Shown here: positions 17,758 through 27,800 of the stretch, piece by piece | Layout: each line of letters begins with the position of its first letter | Position numbering within the stretch: the first letter of the stretch is position 1 | Assembly: GCA_024400125.1 (NCBI GenBank) | Contig: JAKSNG010000009.1 | Location: 1-60,292, forward strand | From: Paludibacteraceae bacterium | GTDB lineage: Bacteria; Bacteroidota; Bacteroidia; Bacteroidales; Paludibacteraceae | DNA: 60,292 bases | Direction: 5' to 3' | The notes under the pieces: generated by a model | Database searches by the model: none | Told to the model about the DNA's origin: nothing | Seen by the model: only the letters and a program-made list of their open reading frames with translations | Translations under genes and position numbers: made by a program

Positions 17758-19167
17758 ATGATGATTAATAATCCAAAAATACAGGATTCGATTCTACACC
17801 TTGTAGGCGAAGAAGCCGATAAACTGCAACTTGAATGCTACGTAATCGGTGGGTGGGTGCGTGACCTCCTGCTTCATCGAGAGAGTAAAGATATAGACAT
17901 CGTTGTTGTGGGTTCCGGTATCGCTTTGGCAGAAGCCGTTGCTAAACGTTTAGGCAGAGGTGCTCACTTGTCTGTGTTCAAGACTTATGGTACTGCACAA
18001 GTCAAACGCGGTGAACTTGAACTGGAATTTGTGGGTGCAAGGCGAGAAAGTTATCAGCACGATAGTCGCAATCCTATTGTAGAAGACGGTACATTGGTGG
18101 AAGATCAGAATAGACGAGACTTTACAATCAATGCCCTTGCCATCTGTCTTAATCAAAATAGATATGGTGAATTGTTGGACCCATTTGGCGGCATAGATGA
18201 TTTGAAACAATGTACGATTCGCACGCCATTGGACCCCGATATCACATTCTCAGATGATCCTCTTCGTATGATGCGTGCTATTCGCTTTTCTTCCCAATTA
18301 GGGTTCAGTCTTGACAATGAAACATTCGATGCTATCACGCGAAATAATGAACGCATACACATCATCACAAAGGAGCGAATTGTCGATGAAATCAATAAAA
18401 TAATGCTCTCGCGTCGCCCTTCTGTTGGATGGCTATTGTTGGACAAAACGGGATTACTACCGCTTATTTTTCCTGAATTATCAGCCCTTAAAGGTATAGA
18501 TACTAAAGATGGACGTGGGCACAAAGATGTGTTCTTACACACATTGCAAGTATTGGACAATATATCGATGAAATCGGGCAATTTGTGGCTTCGATGGGCT
18601 GCTCTTGTGCACGATATCGGTAAACCTAAATCTAAAGCATGGGAAGATGGTGTAGGATGGACATTTAAGAATCATAATTATATTGGTGCCAGGATGTTAC
18701 CTCGTATCTTTAAGAATATGAAGATGCCGCAAAATGAAAAAATGGACTATGTCATCAAAATGGTCGATTTACACATGCGTCCTATCAATCTTATTGAAGA
18801 GACGGTGACCGATTCTGCAGTAAGGCGATTGCTCTTTGAGGCTGGTGATGACATCGATGATTTGATGATGCTGTGCGATGCAGATATTACTTCGCGTAAT
18901 CCTGAAAAAGTACAAAGGTATCATCGCAACTATGAGATACTGCGACAAAAAATGATAGAATTAGAGGAGCGTGATCGTATCCGTAATTTCCAACCACCTA
19001 TCAAAGGGGAAGAGATTATGCGATTGTTGCATTTAGAGCCATGCTCCTTGGTGGGAGAATTAAAAAGCGCCATCAAAGAGGCTATCCTCGACGGCGCTAT
19101 TCGCAACGATTATGACGAAGCATTAGCGTATCTCTACAAACTTGCAAAAGAGCGATCACTTGTATAA
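17758..19167 (+). CDS. cca: CCA tRNA nucleotidyltransferase with HD domain
   Basis: 469 residues. The class II nucleotidyltransferase signature is GGWVRDLLL followed by DIDIVVVG; then RRDFTINALA and the RNA-binding helix region FSDDPLRMMRAIRF; an HD domain follows (HTLQVLD, LVHDIGK). It adds or repairs the 3' CCA end of tRNAs. The tRNA-Gln gene at 48832 does not code CCA, consistent with need for this enzyme. The start chosen (17758; ATG ATG) lies just downstream of the promoter, making the mRNA almost leaderless. The stop overlaps the convergent acyl-CoA synthetase gene by 12 nt. Confidence 0.93.
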   Translation: MMINNPKIQDSILHLVGEEADKLQLECYVIGGWVRDLLLHRESKDIDIVVVGSGIALAEAVAKRLGRGAHLSVFKTYGTAQVKRGELELEFVGARRESYQHDSRNPIVEDGTLVEDQNRRDFTINALAICLNQNRYGELLDPFGGIDDLKQCTIRTPLDPDITFSDDPLRMMRAIRFSSQLGFSLDNETFDAITRNNERIHIITKERIVDEINKIMLSRRPSVGWLLLDKTGLLPLIFPELSALKGIDTKDGRGHKDVFLHTLQVLDNISMKSGNLWLRWAALVHDIGKPKSKAWEDGVGWTFKNHNYIGARMLPRIFKNMKMPQNEKMDYVIKMVDLHMRPINLIEETVTDSAVRRLLFEAGDDIDDLMMLCDADITSRNPEKVQRYHRNYEILRQKMIELEERDRIRNFQPPIKGEEIMRLLHLEPCSLVGELKSAIKEAILDGAIRNDYDEALAYLYKLAKERSLV

Positions 19168-20775
19168 GAATCGCTTAATCGAACGTTTCGGCGTCTTCTC
19201 AAACTCTTTATCAACTAATTCGATGTCGCTAATCTGTGAGAACGAAGGCAACAGTCTATTGAGTTTTTGCAGATTCGATTTCATTAGTTCTTTTACCTGC
19301 TCCCAATTGGTTGAGTCTTCAGGGAATACTAATCCCACTAATTTGCCGCCACGTTCTACTACCACCGACTCTACTACACCATCTAATGAATTGAGTTTAT
19401 CCTCTATCTCTTCTGGGTAGATGTTTTGTCCGCTTGCGCCCAGAATCATATTCTTACAACGTCCACGTAAGAACACGTTTCCTTTTCTATCTACAATACC
19501 AATATCACCCGTACGCAACCAGCCATCTTCCGTGAAGATATTCTCGGTGGCTTCGAGGTTTTTGTAATATCCACGCATCACATTGTCTCCTTTTACTAAT
19601 ATTTCTCCTTCTATTTTGCGTGGGTTGGAAGAATCTACTTTCAGTTCCATACGGTCAACAACCTTTCCGCAAGAACGGAATGCATATTTATGAGGATATT
19701 CATAGCACAACAACGGTGAACATTCTGTCATGCCATATCCGCACGTATAAGGGAAGCGAATCTGACGCATACAACGCTCCACATCTTCATTGAGTGCGGC
19801 ACCACCAATAATCAAGATTTCTAATCGGTCACCAAACGCGTGCTTGAGTTGTTTGTGTACTTTATGGCGAATGAGCCAACTGAATGGAGGTAGGAACCAT
19901 AAAACTTTCACAAACGGCTTTTGAATAATAGGGAAGATACTACGTCTGAATATTTTCTCTACTACCAAGGGCACCGTCAAAATCATATATGGATGAACAT
20001 CGTGAAAGGCCTTCATTAATAAAGAAGGAGTCAAACTCTTGGTTACAAAATAGATGTGTGTACCTCCAGCTAACTGATAGAGAAACTCAAACATCAAACC
20101 AAACATGTGTGCGAGCGGCAACATGGATACGATAGACTTGGTGCTGTCATTAGGGATATGGTCTTGTCCCTCAATCACGTTGGATGATAAGTTGCGATGT
20201 GTGACCATCACGCCCTTCGGACTGCCAGTGGAACCGGAGGTATAGTTGATTAGTGCTAAGTCATCTAAATTGTCTTTCGGGAAATGTACGTCTTGTGGAC
20301 GAAAGCCATTTGGATAGCGTTCTTGGAAAATGCGGTTGATGGTAGCACCATCGACGTCCTTTTTACTCTGCATTACCGATAGATCTTCTATCGCAATGAA
20401 TGATTCAATCTCTGGCATCTTGTCCAACTCAATTCTACCACGAACCCACGGACCAACAAACAAGGCTTTCGCGTCTGAGTGGTGTACTAATTCGTAGATG
20501 CTTTCGCTGGTGAAATCGGGCAAAATACTTACTACAATACATTTATGCGCAGCGGCAGCTAAATACGCAATACCCCAATTGGAGCAGTTGCGTCCACAAA
20601 TGGCGATTTTATCACCTTCATGAATGCCTAACTGTTCAAACAAGATGGTCAACATTGTGACTTTCTCTGCCATTTGACCATACGTGTAATGCACTTGACC
20701 CTCATAATCGGTTAGTGCTTCTGCATCCCAATTCTGCTGAATAGAATGCTCAATATAATCTAAGTAGTGTCTCAT
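19156..20775 (-). CDS. AMP-binding acyl-CoA synthetase (long-chain type)
   Basis: 539 residues from the ATG at 20775, which follows its promoter; a longer in-frame extension upstream lies in the promoter and is not coding. The adenylation motif is INYTSGSTGSPKGVMVTHRN, with the A5-type GYGMTECSPL and A7-type GWLRTGDIG. It activates a fatty acid to acyl-AMP and then acyl-CoA; exact substrate unknown, and an acyl-ACP synthetase role cannot be excluded. It is monocistronic and convergent with cca. Confidence 0.9.
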   Translation of the reverse strand: MRHYLDYIEHSIQQNWDAEALTDYEGQVHYTYGQMAEKVTMLTILFEQLGIHEGDKIAICGRNCSNWGIAYLAAAAHKCIVVSILPDFTSESIYELVHHSDAKALFVGPWVRGRIELDKMPEIESFIAIEDLSVMQSKKDVDGATINRIFQERYPNGFRPQDVHFPKDNLDDLALINYTSGSTGSPKGVMVTHRNLSSNVIEGQDHIPNDSTKSIVSMLPLAHMFGLMFEFLYQLAGGTHIYFVTKSLTPSLLMKAFHDVHPYMILTVPLVVEKIFRRSIFPIIQKPFVKVLWFLPPFSWLIRHKVHKQLKHAFGDRLEILIIGGAALNEDVERCMRQIRFPYTCGYGMTECSPLLCYEYPHKYAFRSCGKVVDRMELKVDSSNPRKIEGEILVKGDNVMRGYYKNLEATENIFTEDGWLRTGDIGIVDRKGNVFLRGRCKNMILGASGQNIYPEEIEDKLNSLDGVVESVVVERGGKLVGLVFPEDSTNWEQVKELMKSNLQKLNRLLPSFSQISDIELVDKEFEKTPKRSIKRFLYK

Positions 20776-20783
20776 AACAAATG

Positions 20784-20815
20784 CAAAGGTAGTATATTTT
20801 TTGTAAAACAACAAA
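20784..20815 (-). promoter_or_regulatory. Promoter for the acyl-CoA synthetase gene
   Basis: Minus-strand TACCTTTG (20784-20791) and TTTG (20812-20815), 20-nt spacer. The start codon at 20775 is about 9 nt past the -7 box, so the leader is nearly absent. Confidence 0.7.
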
Positions 20816-20892
20816 ATTAAGGTACGAATAGGGGCTAAAAAGGGGTAAAAATGCCAAATAATGGGTAAAAATTCAGAATATGGGGTGAAAGA

Positions 20893-20924
20893 TTTGCTCA
20901 TTTCGAAAAAAAAGTGTACCTTTG
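20893..20924 (+). promoter_or_regulatory. Promoter for the gldD-tadA-pgpH-dus operon
   Basis: TTTG (20893-20896) and TACCTTTG (20917-20924), 20-nt spacer with an A8 run. The ATG at 20942 follows within 18 nt. Confidence 0.8.
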
Positions 20925-20941
20925 CGCTCAAATTAGTGTCG

Positions 20942-21520
20942 ATGAAACGTGGTGTTTTTTTAATAGAAGTTCTATTGTCTATGATGATGGGTATGTTGAG
21001 TTCGTGCCAACGAGCATCTGTTCCGCGTCCGTATGGTTATTTCCGTATTGCGGTGCCAGAATATACGTATGCACCACTTGATGGACATTATCCATATACG
21101 TTTGAGTTGTCTCAGTCTGCTCAATTGCAAGACGTGGCTGGGGATGGAAAGGGTGTTTGGACAACGATTCATTACCCAACATTGAATGCTGATATACATT
21201 GCACTTATTATCCAGTTGACGGTAATTTGCGACAATTGACAGATGACGCGATGGAGTTTGTGCACAAGCATATTTCGCAAGCGTCAGCTATCCCGTCTCG
21301 AGATTTTGTGAACGAAGATGCGCAGGTTTATGGCGTGTTGTTCTCTATTCAGGGCAATGCGGCATCTCCATATCAATTCTTTTTAACCGATTCCACCGCA
21401 CATTTTCTGCGTGGAGCAGTCTATTGTGATTGCCGGCCGAATGCTGATTCGTTACGTCCTGTATTGGACTATTTAGAGCAAGATATAATCCATTTAATTG
21501 AGACTTTGGAATGGAAGTAG
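20942..21520 (+). CDS. GldD-like lipoprotein
   Basis: 192 residues from the ATG at 20942, just after the promoter. The N-terminus is a lipoprotein signal with Cys near residue 22 (MMMGMLSSC). The mature start PRPYGYFRIAVPEYTY matches the PxPxGYFRI opening of GldD, a lipoprotein first described in gliding motility/type IX secretion of Flavobacteria and found also in non-gliding Bacteroidales. No other gld/por gene is in the window, so it may be unlinked to a gliding locus. It overlaps tadA by 10 nt. Confidence 0.78.
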   Translation: MKRGVFLIEVLLSMMMGMLSSCQRASVPRPYGYFRIAVPEYTYAPLDGHYPYTFELSQSAQLQDVAGDGKGVWTTIHYPTLNADIHCTYYPVDGNLRQLTDDAMEFVHKHISQASAIPSRDFVNEDAQVYGVLFSIQGNAASPYQFFLTDSTAHFLRGAVYCDCRPNADSLRPVLDYLEQDIIHLIETLEWK

Positions 21521-21948
21521 ATGAGCGATATATGTTGTTGGCTTTGGCAGAAGCACGCAAGGCGAAGCAGGCAGGTGAGGTGCCTATTGGCTGTGTGATT
21601 GTGGCCGATGGGCAGATTGTGGGACGCGGGCATAATTTGACGGAGACTTTGCAAGATGTGACTGCACATGCTGAAATACAAGCTATTACTGCTGCAGCAC
21701 AAACTTTGGGCGGAAAGTATTTGACAGACTGCACGCTGTATGTGACGGTTGAGCCGTGTGTAATGTGCGCGGGCGCTATTGGGTGGGCGCAAATTAAAGA
21801 ATTGGTTTATGGTTGTCCAGATGTGAAACGAGGATACACACAATTTGCACCGAATGTACTACATCCTAAAACGACGGTCAAATCGGGAGTTTTAGCCGAT
21901 GAATGTACACAATTGATACAAACATTTTTTCAATCAAAACGCCTATGA
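21511..21948 (+). CDS. tadA: tRNA adenosine(34) deaminase
   Basis: 145 residues. The zinc-deaminase motifs are H53-A-E55 and P82-C83-VM-C86, with the family's PIGCVIV and GRGHNL. It converts A34 to inosine in tRNA-Arg. The gene overlaps gldD by 10 nt at its start and ends in an ATGA overlap with the next gene, so translation is coupled. Confidence 0.94.
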   Translation: MEVDERYMLLALAEARKAKQAGEVPIGCVIVADGQIVGRGHNLTETLQDVTAHAEIQAITAAAQTLGGKYLTDCTLYVTVEPCVMCAGAIGWAQIKELVYGCPDVKRGYTQFAPNVLHPKTTVKSGVLADECTQLIQTFFQSKRL

Positions 21949-23834
21949 AAAATAAAGAACTGACAAAGAATATCTTGAAAGGGGTAGCGGCTGTTGTATT
22001 AGTAACTTTGACAGCGTATATGTTCCCTCGTTATCAGCATAGTTTTGCATATCGATATGAAGTGGGCAAGCCATGGAGATATGATCGATTGGTGGCAGAC
22101 TTTGACTTCCCTGTTTATAAATCACAAGAACAGTTGAATAGAGAGCAGGAGGAGGTTTTGAGAGAGGTTGAGCCATGCTTTATGTTTGTGGAGAATCGTC
22201 CGCACTCACCGCTGGTGATGTCTGCTCAGGAACGTGACCGATTGCAAGAAGAAGGGATTGAATATGTGGCAGTGGTGACTGGTCAAGTCTCTCAAACCTA
22301 TAGCCTTAGACAGATACTTACTCCCAAAGCTGCATACGTTGCACTCGGAGAAGAAGTTGAAATCAATTTAATCCCAGATACTGCTACCACCAATCAGTTA
22401 CGTCAAGATGTAATACGAAATATTTCGCTGACACGCGGTGTGGTACAAACGGGCGAAAAAATTATTGATAAAGGAGATATTGTTGATGAACATGTAGCAA
22501 ATATATTGAATTCTCTTCAATTAGCATACGAAAAGAATCATTCTACGAAGCGTCTGTCTACATGGTCAATAACAGGAGAGGTTGCTGTGGTGATGTTGTG
22601 TCTGCTCATGTTTGGATTATACCTCTTTGTGTTTCGTAAACAATTGTGGGATGATACAAAGAGTATTATTTTCTTTTGTCTGCTATCAATCATTCTCATT
22701 GTGCTGACGTGTTTGTTGTTACGTTACACATCCTTAAGTATTTATCTCATTCCGTTTGCATGGATTCCAGTGTTGGTGCGTTCGTTCTATGATGCACGAA
22801 CAGCTTTGGTTTTACATATCACAACGATACTGATTCTCTCTATTGCTGTACCAGATTCGTTTGAGTTTGTGTTGATTCAAATCATGGTGGGTATGGTTGC
22901 TGTATCCAGTCTTAAGGAGATGACTCAACGTGCACAATTAGTTCATACAGCTGGTTGGATTTTTGTGGCGTATGTGGTGATTTATACGGCATTTGTGTTA
23001 GGTACAACAGGTTCGTTACATAATATCAATCCATGGAATTATTTGTATTTTGCTATCAATGCGGTCTTGATTATAGGTTCGTATGGACTGATTTATTTAT
23101 TTGAGCGTCTTTTCCATTTGCTCAGTCCAATTACGTTGGTAGAATTGACGGATATCAATTCGTCTTTGCTATTAGAGTTTGCGGAGAAGGCTCCGGGCAG
23201 TTTCCAACATTCTATGCAAGTAAGCACATTGGCGATGGAAGCGGCAAAACGTATTGGTGCTAAATCACTTTTGGTGCGTACTGGTGCGTTGTATCACGAT
23301 ATTGGTAAAATGAACAATGCTGCCTATTTTACTGAGAATCAGCAGGACGGGGTTAATCCGCTATTGGATATGACTCCACAGGAAGCAGCTAAAGTTGTAA
23401 TGGCGCATGTGACTGATGGTGTTATTATTGCTAATGCGCATCACTTACCACAAGTGATAGTTAATTTTATTCAAACTCACCACGGCACATCGCTTACTCG
23501 TTACTTTTATAATACGGCAGTCAATAATGGCGGCAAAGTGAACGAAGCAGATTTTCGCTATTCAGGAATAAAACCAACCACGCGGGAAGCGGCTATTTTG
23601 ATGATGGCAGATGCTGTAGAGGCGCGGTCTCGCAGTCTCAAGGACTATACTGAAGAATCGGTGAACGCGATGGTAGATGATATGATTGATATGCAGATAC
23701 GAGAAGGTCAGTTCAGCGAAACTCCTCTCAGTTTCCGTGATATGGAGACGATTCGCAAAGTCTTCAAAGAGCGTTTGTTGGCTATGAACCATCATCGTGT
23801 TAAGTATCCTACAATACAAGATAGTAATCAATAA
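21945..23834 (+). CDS. PgpH/YqfF-type 7TM-HD hydrolase, probable c-di-AMP phosphodiesterase
   Basis: 629 residues from the ATG at 21945, which overlaps the tadA stop (ATGA). An N-terminal helix (residues 10-26) is followed by an extracytoplasmic 7TMR-HDED domain, about seven membrane helices (near residues 205-405), then a cytoplasmic HD domain with SFQHSMQVS, LYHDIGKMNNAAYF and a distal HxxH/D set. Firmicute PgpH members hydrolyse cyclic di-AMP; in Bacteroidota the same role is likely but inferred. Confidence 0.9.
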   Translation: MKNKELTKNILKGVAAVVLVTLTAYMFPRYQHSFAYRYEVGKPWRYDRLVADFDFPVYKSQEQLNREQEEVLREVEPCFMFVENRPHSPLVMSAQERDRLQEEGIEYVAVVTGQVSQTYSLRQILTPKAAYVALGEEVEINLIPDTATTNQLRQDVIRNISLTRGVVQTGEKIIDKGDIVDEHVANILNSLQLAYEKNHSTKRLSTWSITGEVAVVMLCLLMFGLYLFVFRKQLWDDTKSIIFFCLLSIILIVLTCLLLRYTSLSIYLIPFAWIPVLVRSFYDARTALVLHITTILILSIAVPDSFEFVLIQIMVGMVAVSSLKEMTQRAQLVHTAGWIFVAYVVIYTAFVLGTTGSLHNINPWNYLYFAINAVLIIGSYGLIYLFERLFHLLSPITLVELTDINSSLLLEFAEKAPGSFQHSMQVSTLAMEAAKRIGAKSLLVRTGALYHDIGKMNNAAYFTENQQDGVNPLLDMTPQEAAKVVMAHVTDGVIIANAHHLPQVIVNFIQTHHGTSLTRYFYNTAVNNGGKVNEADFRYSGIKPTTREAAILMMADAVEARSRSLKDYTEESVNAMVDDMIDMQIREGQFSETPLSFRDMETIRKVFKERLLAMNHHRVKYPTIQDSNQ

Positions 23835-23851
23835 CTCTTAACTCTTGCCCC

Positions 23852-24811
23852 ATGCTCTATCCATTATATTTAGCCCCAATGGAGGATGTGACGGATCCTG
23901 CTTTCCGAATGTTGTGTAAACGGTTCGGGGCAGATCGTGTCTATACGGAGTTTGTGAATGCAGACGCATTGGTGCGTGATGTGGCAGCATCGGTACGCAA
24001 ACTAACTATTTCGGATGCAGAACGTCCAGTGGCTATTCAAATCTATGGTCGCGAACCGGAGTCTATGGCGGAGGCTGCTAAGATTGTAGAGCAGGCGCAA
24101 CCAGATTTTATAGATATCAATTTCGGTTGCCCCGTGAAGAAAGTTGCGGGTAAAGGTGCTGGAGCAGGTTTGCTGCGTGATGTGCCGAAGATGTTAGCTA
24201 TTACAAAAGCGGTGGTCAATGCTGTCCATCTGCCAGTAACGGCTAAAACTCGATTAGGTTGGAATGATCAAGAAAAGATTATCGTTGATTTGGCAGAAGC
24301 ATTACAGGATTGTGGTATTCGAGAATTGGCTATTCATGGTCGTACACGTGCGCAGATGTACACTGGGGAAGCAGATTGGACATTAATAGGGGAGGTGAAG
24401 AATAATCCACGTATGCATATTCCTATTATTGGTAATGGTGATGTGACTTCGCCTGAGCGCGCGCGCGAGTGTTTTAATAAATATGGAGTGGATGCAATCA
24501 TGATAGGTCGTGCCACTTTTGGTTGTCCATGGATATTTGAAGATATTAGAAACTATTTGCAAGATGGTGTTTTGTCTCAGCCACGGTCGATGCAGTGGTG
24601 CGTGGATATATTAAAAGAACACGTTGAGCGCTCTATTGAGTGGATTGGGGATGAGCGCAAAGGGATTGTGCACTCGCGTCGTCATTTTGCTAATTCACCT
24701 GTTTTTAAGGGACTCTTTGATTTCAAACAAACACGAATAACTCTCCTCCGTGCAGAAACAAAGGACGAAGTTTTTGCTATTATGGACGAAATTGTGAGAA
24801 AATGGGGATAA
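23852..24811 (+). CDS. tRNA-dihydrouridine synthase (DusB-like)
   Basis: 319 residues. FMN-barrel signature LAPMEDVTDPAFR at the N-terminus, the catalytic Cys in NFGCPVKKV, AKTRLGW, IHGRTRAQMY and GNGDV, all in order. It reduces uridines in tRNA D-loops. The member type (B-like) is inferred from motif style; substrate position not proven. 17 nt after the HD hydrolase gene and the last gene of this operon. Confidence 0.92.
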   Translation: MLYPLYLAPMEDVTDPAFRMLCKRFGADRVYTEFVNADALVRDVAASVRKLTISDAERPVAIQIYGREPESMAEAAKIVEQAQPDFIDINFGCPVKKVAGKGAGAGLLRDVPKMLAITKAVVNAVHLPVTAKTRLGWNDQEKIIVDLAEALQDCGIRELAIHGRTRAQMYTGEADWTLIGEVKNNPRMHIPIIGNGDVTSPERARECFNKYGVDAIMIGRATFGCPWIFEDIRNYLQDGVLSQPRSMQWCVDILKEHVERSIEWIGDERKGIVHSRRHFANSPVFKGLFDFKQTRITLLRAETKDEVFAIMDEIVRKWG

Positions 24812-24824
24812 AATAAATAAAAAA

Positions 24825-24856
24825 TTTGCGTATGTGAAAAAAAAATAGTATTTTTG
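24825..24856 (+). promoter_or_regulatory. Promoter for the 1845-residue secreted protein
   Basis: TTTG (24825-24828) and TATTTTTG (24849-24856) with a 20-nt spacer carrying an A9 run. The start codon at 24877 follows by 20 nt. Confidence 0.75.
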
Positions 24857-24876
24857 CGCCTTGAAAAATCGAATAC

Positions 24877-27800
24877 ATGAAAAAACCGCTACCAATCATC
24901 TTATTCATATTCCTATTTTGGTCATTTGTATCATTTGTTACAGCAGATGATAAGGTGTTGTTGCCGTTACCTTCAGAGGCATTGGTACAAAAAGCCGCTT
25001 ATGTCTATGTAGGCTTAGATGATGGTGTAGATTCGACAAAGACCTATTATCTATATGAGAATAGCACGACAAGTACGGCAGGATCTGTATCCGGAAATGT
25101 GAATGAGATACCTAACTTCTACGATTTGGGACAACTTTACTGTTTATACACATGGACAGATTATCGTTTTCAGAATACGGCCTCAGAGAAGTATTTGGCT
25201 CCGAACACTAGTGCTACTACAGCCACTTTCTCGGGAACTTCTAAGTCATCATTTAATGGGATAACATTGCAGTATGTACCAGAGTCCAGTACGCCAGAAC
25301 GTGCTCGTTTCTGGATACGTACGACGAATAAGTTGTCGGATGGGGAGTATTATTATCTGTCCTGGCAAGGGGCTTCAAAATGGTATAAGGAGAGCACTCT
25401 CCCAATAGATCAGATTGCTACAAAAACGGTAGCAAAAGTGAATAGCAAAGCCGCTCTATGGACATTCTTTATTACACCGAATACTTCGGCAGATATAGAG
25501 GTTACGTTTAAGACTTTAGATCACGGCTATATAGGATGGTCTACTTCAAAGACGTATTATCAAACTGCACTATCATGGCCCAAGGTGACGTGCAAAAATG
25601 ACTATGCGTTTACTGGTTGGTATGATAATGAGGAATGTATGGGTGATGAATATGTGACAACTCATAGCACACAGGGTTATTTCTTGGCAGAGAATGATAT
25701 TACGCTATATGGTCGATTTATTCCACAAACAGATATTGATATTGTGACATGGACAGATAGTTCGGTGCAGTTTATTTACTATGGTGCAGCAGATAGTATA
25801 GGTGGCAGGATTAGTCTTGATCCTGCGACAGAGCAGGATTGGACACGTGCGTCCTTTGCCACAGAATTGCGGTATAAATTGAGTGATTTACGTATTGATA
25901 ATCATGTGTACGAGTTACCATTAATAGACTCTTTGTCAGCTTGTTCCAATCGCAATTTATTCGTTACATTCTATGACCAAGATGGGTTTAGTACGACTTA
26001 TGCTAAAACGATGGTGCCGAGTTTTGTGCGTGGTACGCAAACATCGGAGGCTATCTCTTGTTCCCATGTAGAAGTGCTGAATGGGGGAGTCTTGACTGTT
26101 TCGTCGGATATGACAGTGAAGTCAATGACTATATACGGCGGGGGAAAAGTTGTTGTTCCGCAAGGAGTGACTTTGACAATAACGGATCAATTGATTCTTC
26201 GCGGAGGTGAGTATGTGGGGGGACAATACGCTTTTGTTTATCCACAATTGGTAGCCAATGGCTCGGTTATAACACCGGACAACAAGATTTGGTATGAATA
26301 TCTGGTGACAAACAAACAATACTATTCCTTAGCTGTACCATATCCAGTGTCTACTTCGGATATTGTTTATAGGGATGGTTCTTCAGCGCAGTTTGGATTA
26401 CAAAAGTATGACGGGGAAAAGCGTGCGAAACATGAATCAGGATGGGTTACGGTGTACAATTCCGATGCGCCTACACCTATTACTTTGCAATCAGGAATCG
26501 GTTATACTGTCTTTGGTCAACCAATCGATGGTCGTAAATATGTTTATCTACGTATGCCAATGGAGGTAGATTTATCAGCAGGTGAAATTACGGGAACGGG
26601 CGAATCTTATAAGACGGTGAGCGTGTCTCCGTGGGGAGATGGAGATGCGACGGTATTGCCCAATGAGCGAGGTTGGAATTTGGTGGGAAATCCCTATCTG
26701 GCTAATTATGGTGCTGTAGAAGGATTGGTTGCGAATAATGGTATTGGCATTTTAGCATTAGAAGAAACGGGTTATGAATGGCGAGGAGAATTACGGTATG
26801 TGATTGTGCCAAACAATGACGGTTCTTACTATTTGCCGATGCCGGTTGAGCGCTCTGATTTATCGGCATTTAGAAACTTCTTTGTACAAATAGGTGCCGG
26901 TGATGCTTTGCGATTCACATTGGCAAATCGTGTACAACAGTCTCCACGTCGTCGTAACCAACAATCAGAGATTTGCACGGGGATAGTCTTGACAAATAAT
27001 CAAGAGATAGATTATGCAGGAATTGTAATCGGTGCAGATTATTCGAATGCATACGAATATAATGCAGATTTGAATAAGTGGAAAAATAAGGGACTGAATA
27101 TCTATTCTATAGTTGCAAACAATCATTTGTGCTATGCGGCAATTGATACTCAGTCTGCACAGTTTGTTGCACTGGGATATTCTGTAGATTCAGCAGGTAC
27201 GTACACTATTCGTTTTGATGACAGTCGTTATGACAAGTCATTATTAGAAGCATTATACTTATTAGACCAACAGACAGGAAAAGAAGCGAATCTGTTAGAG
27301 CAAGATTATACATTTATTACATCGGGACAATCCGCTTCAGACAGTCGTTTCGTTTTGCGTTGTGTGCCAATTCGTAAACAGATAGAAGAAAGTACCCCAT
27401 CTACAACGTTTGACTATACCGATTTGGATGCTGCCTTGTGTCAATATAGTCTTTCTGTGGATAGTCCTACAGTAGTAACAGGAAAGGTAGATTTCGGTCC
27501 AGATGATTGGCGCAGTCGTCATACGGTATGTCGTGATACTACAAAATATGATATATATACTGGCTATAATCTGCGCACGACTTTACCAGACGGTCGTCCT
27601 GCGGTTCGTTTAGGAAATACGGCTTGGAGTAAAAAAATAGATGATCATGTACCCTATAGAGGTTCGGAGTGTATAACTTATACGATTCCTATTACAGAAG
27701 AGGAACCGTTGTTGGTATTGTATTATGTTGCCGTGTTACAGTTGCCGGATCATGAGGACGATCGCCCTCGATTTACGATGCAGATATACAATGAATGGGG

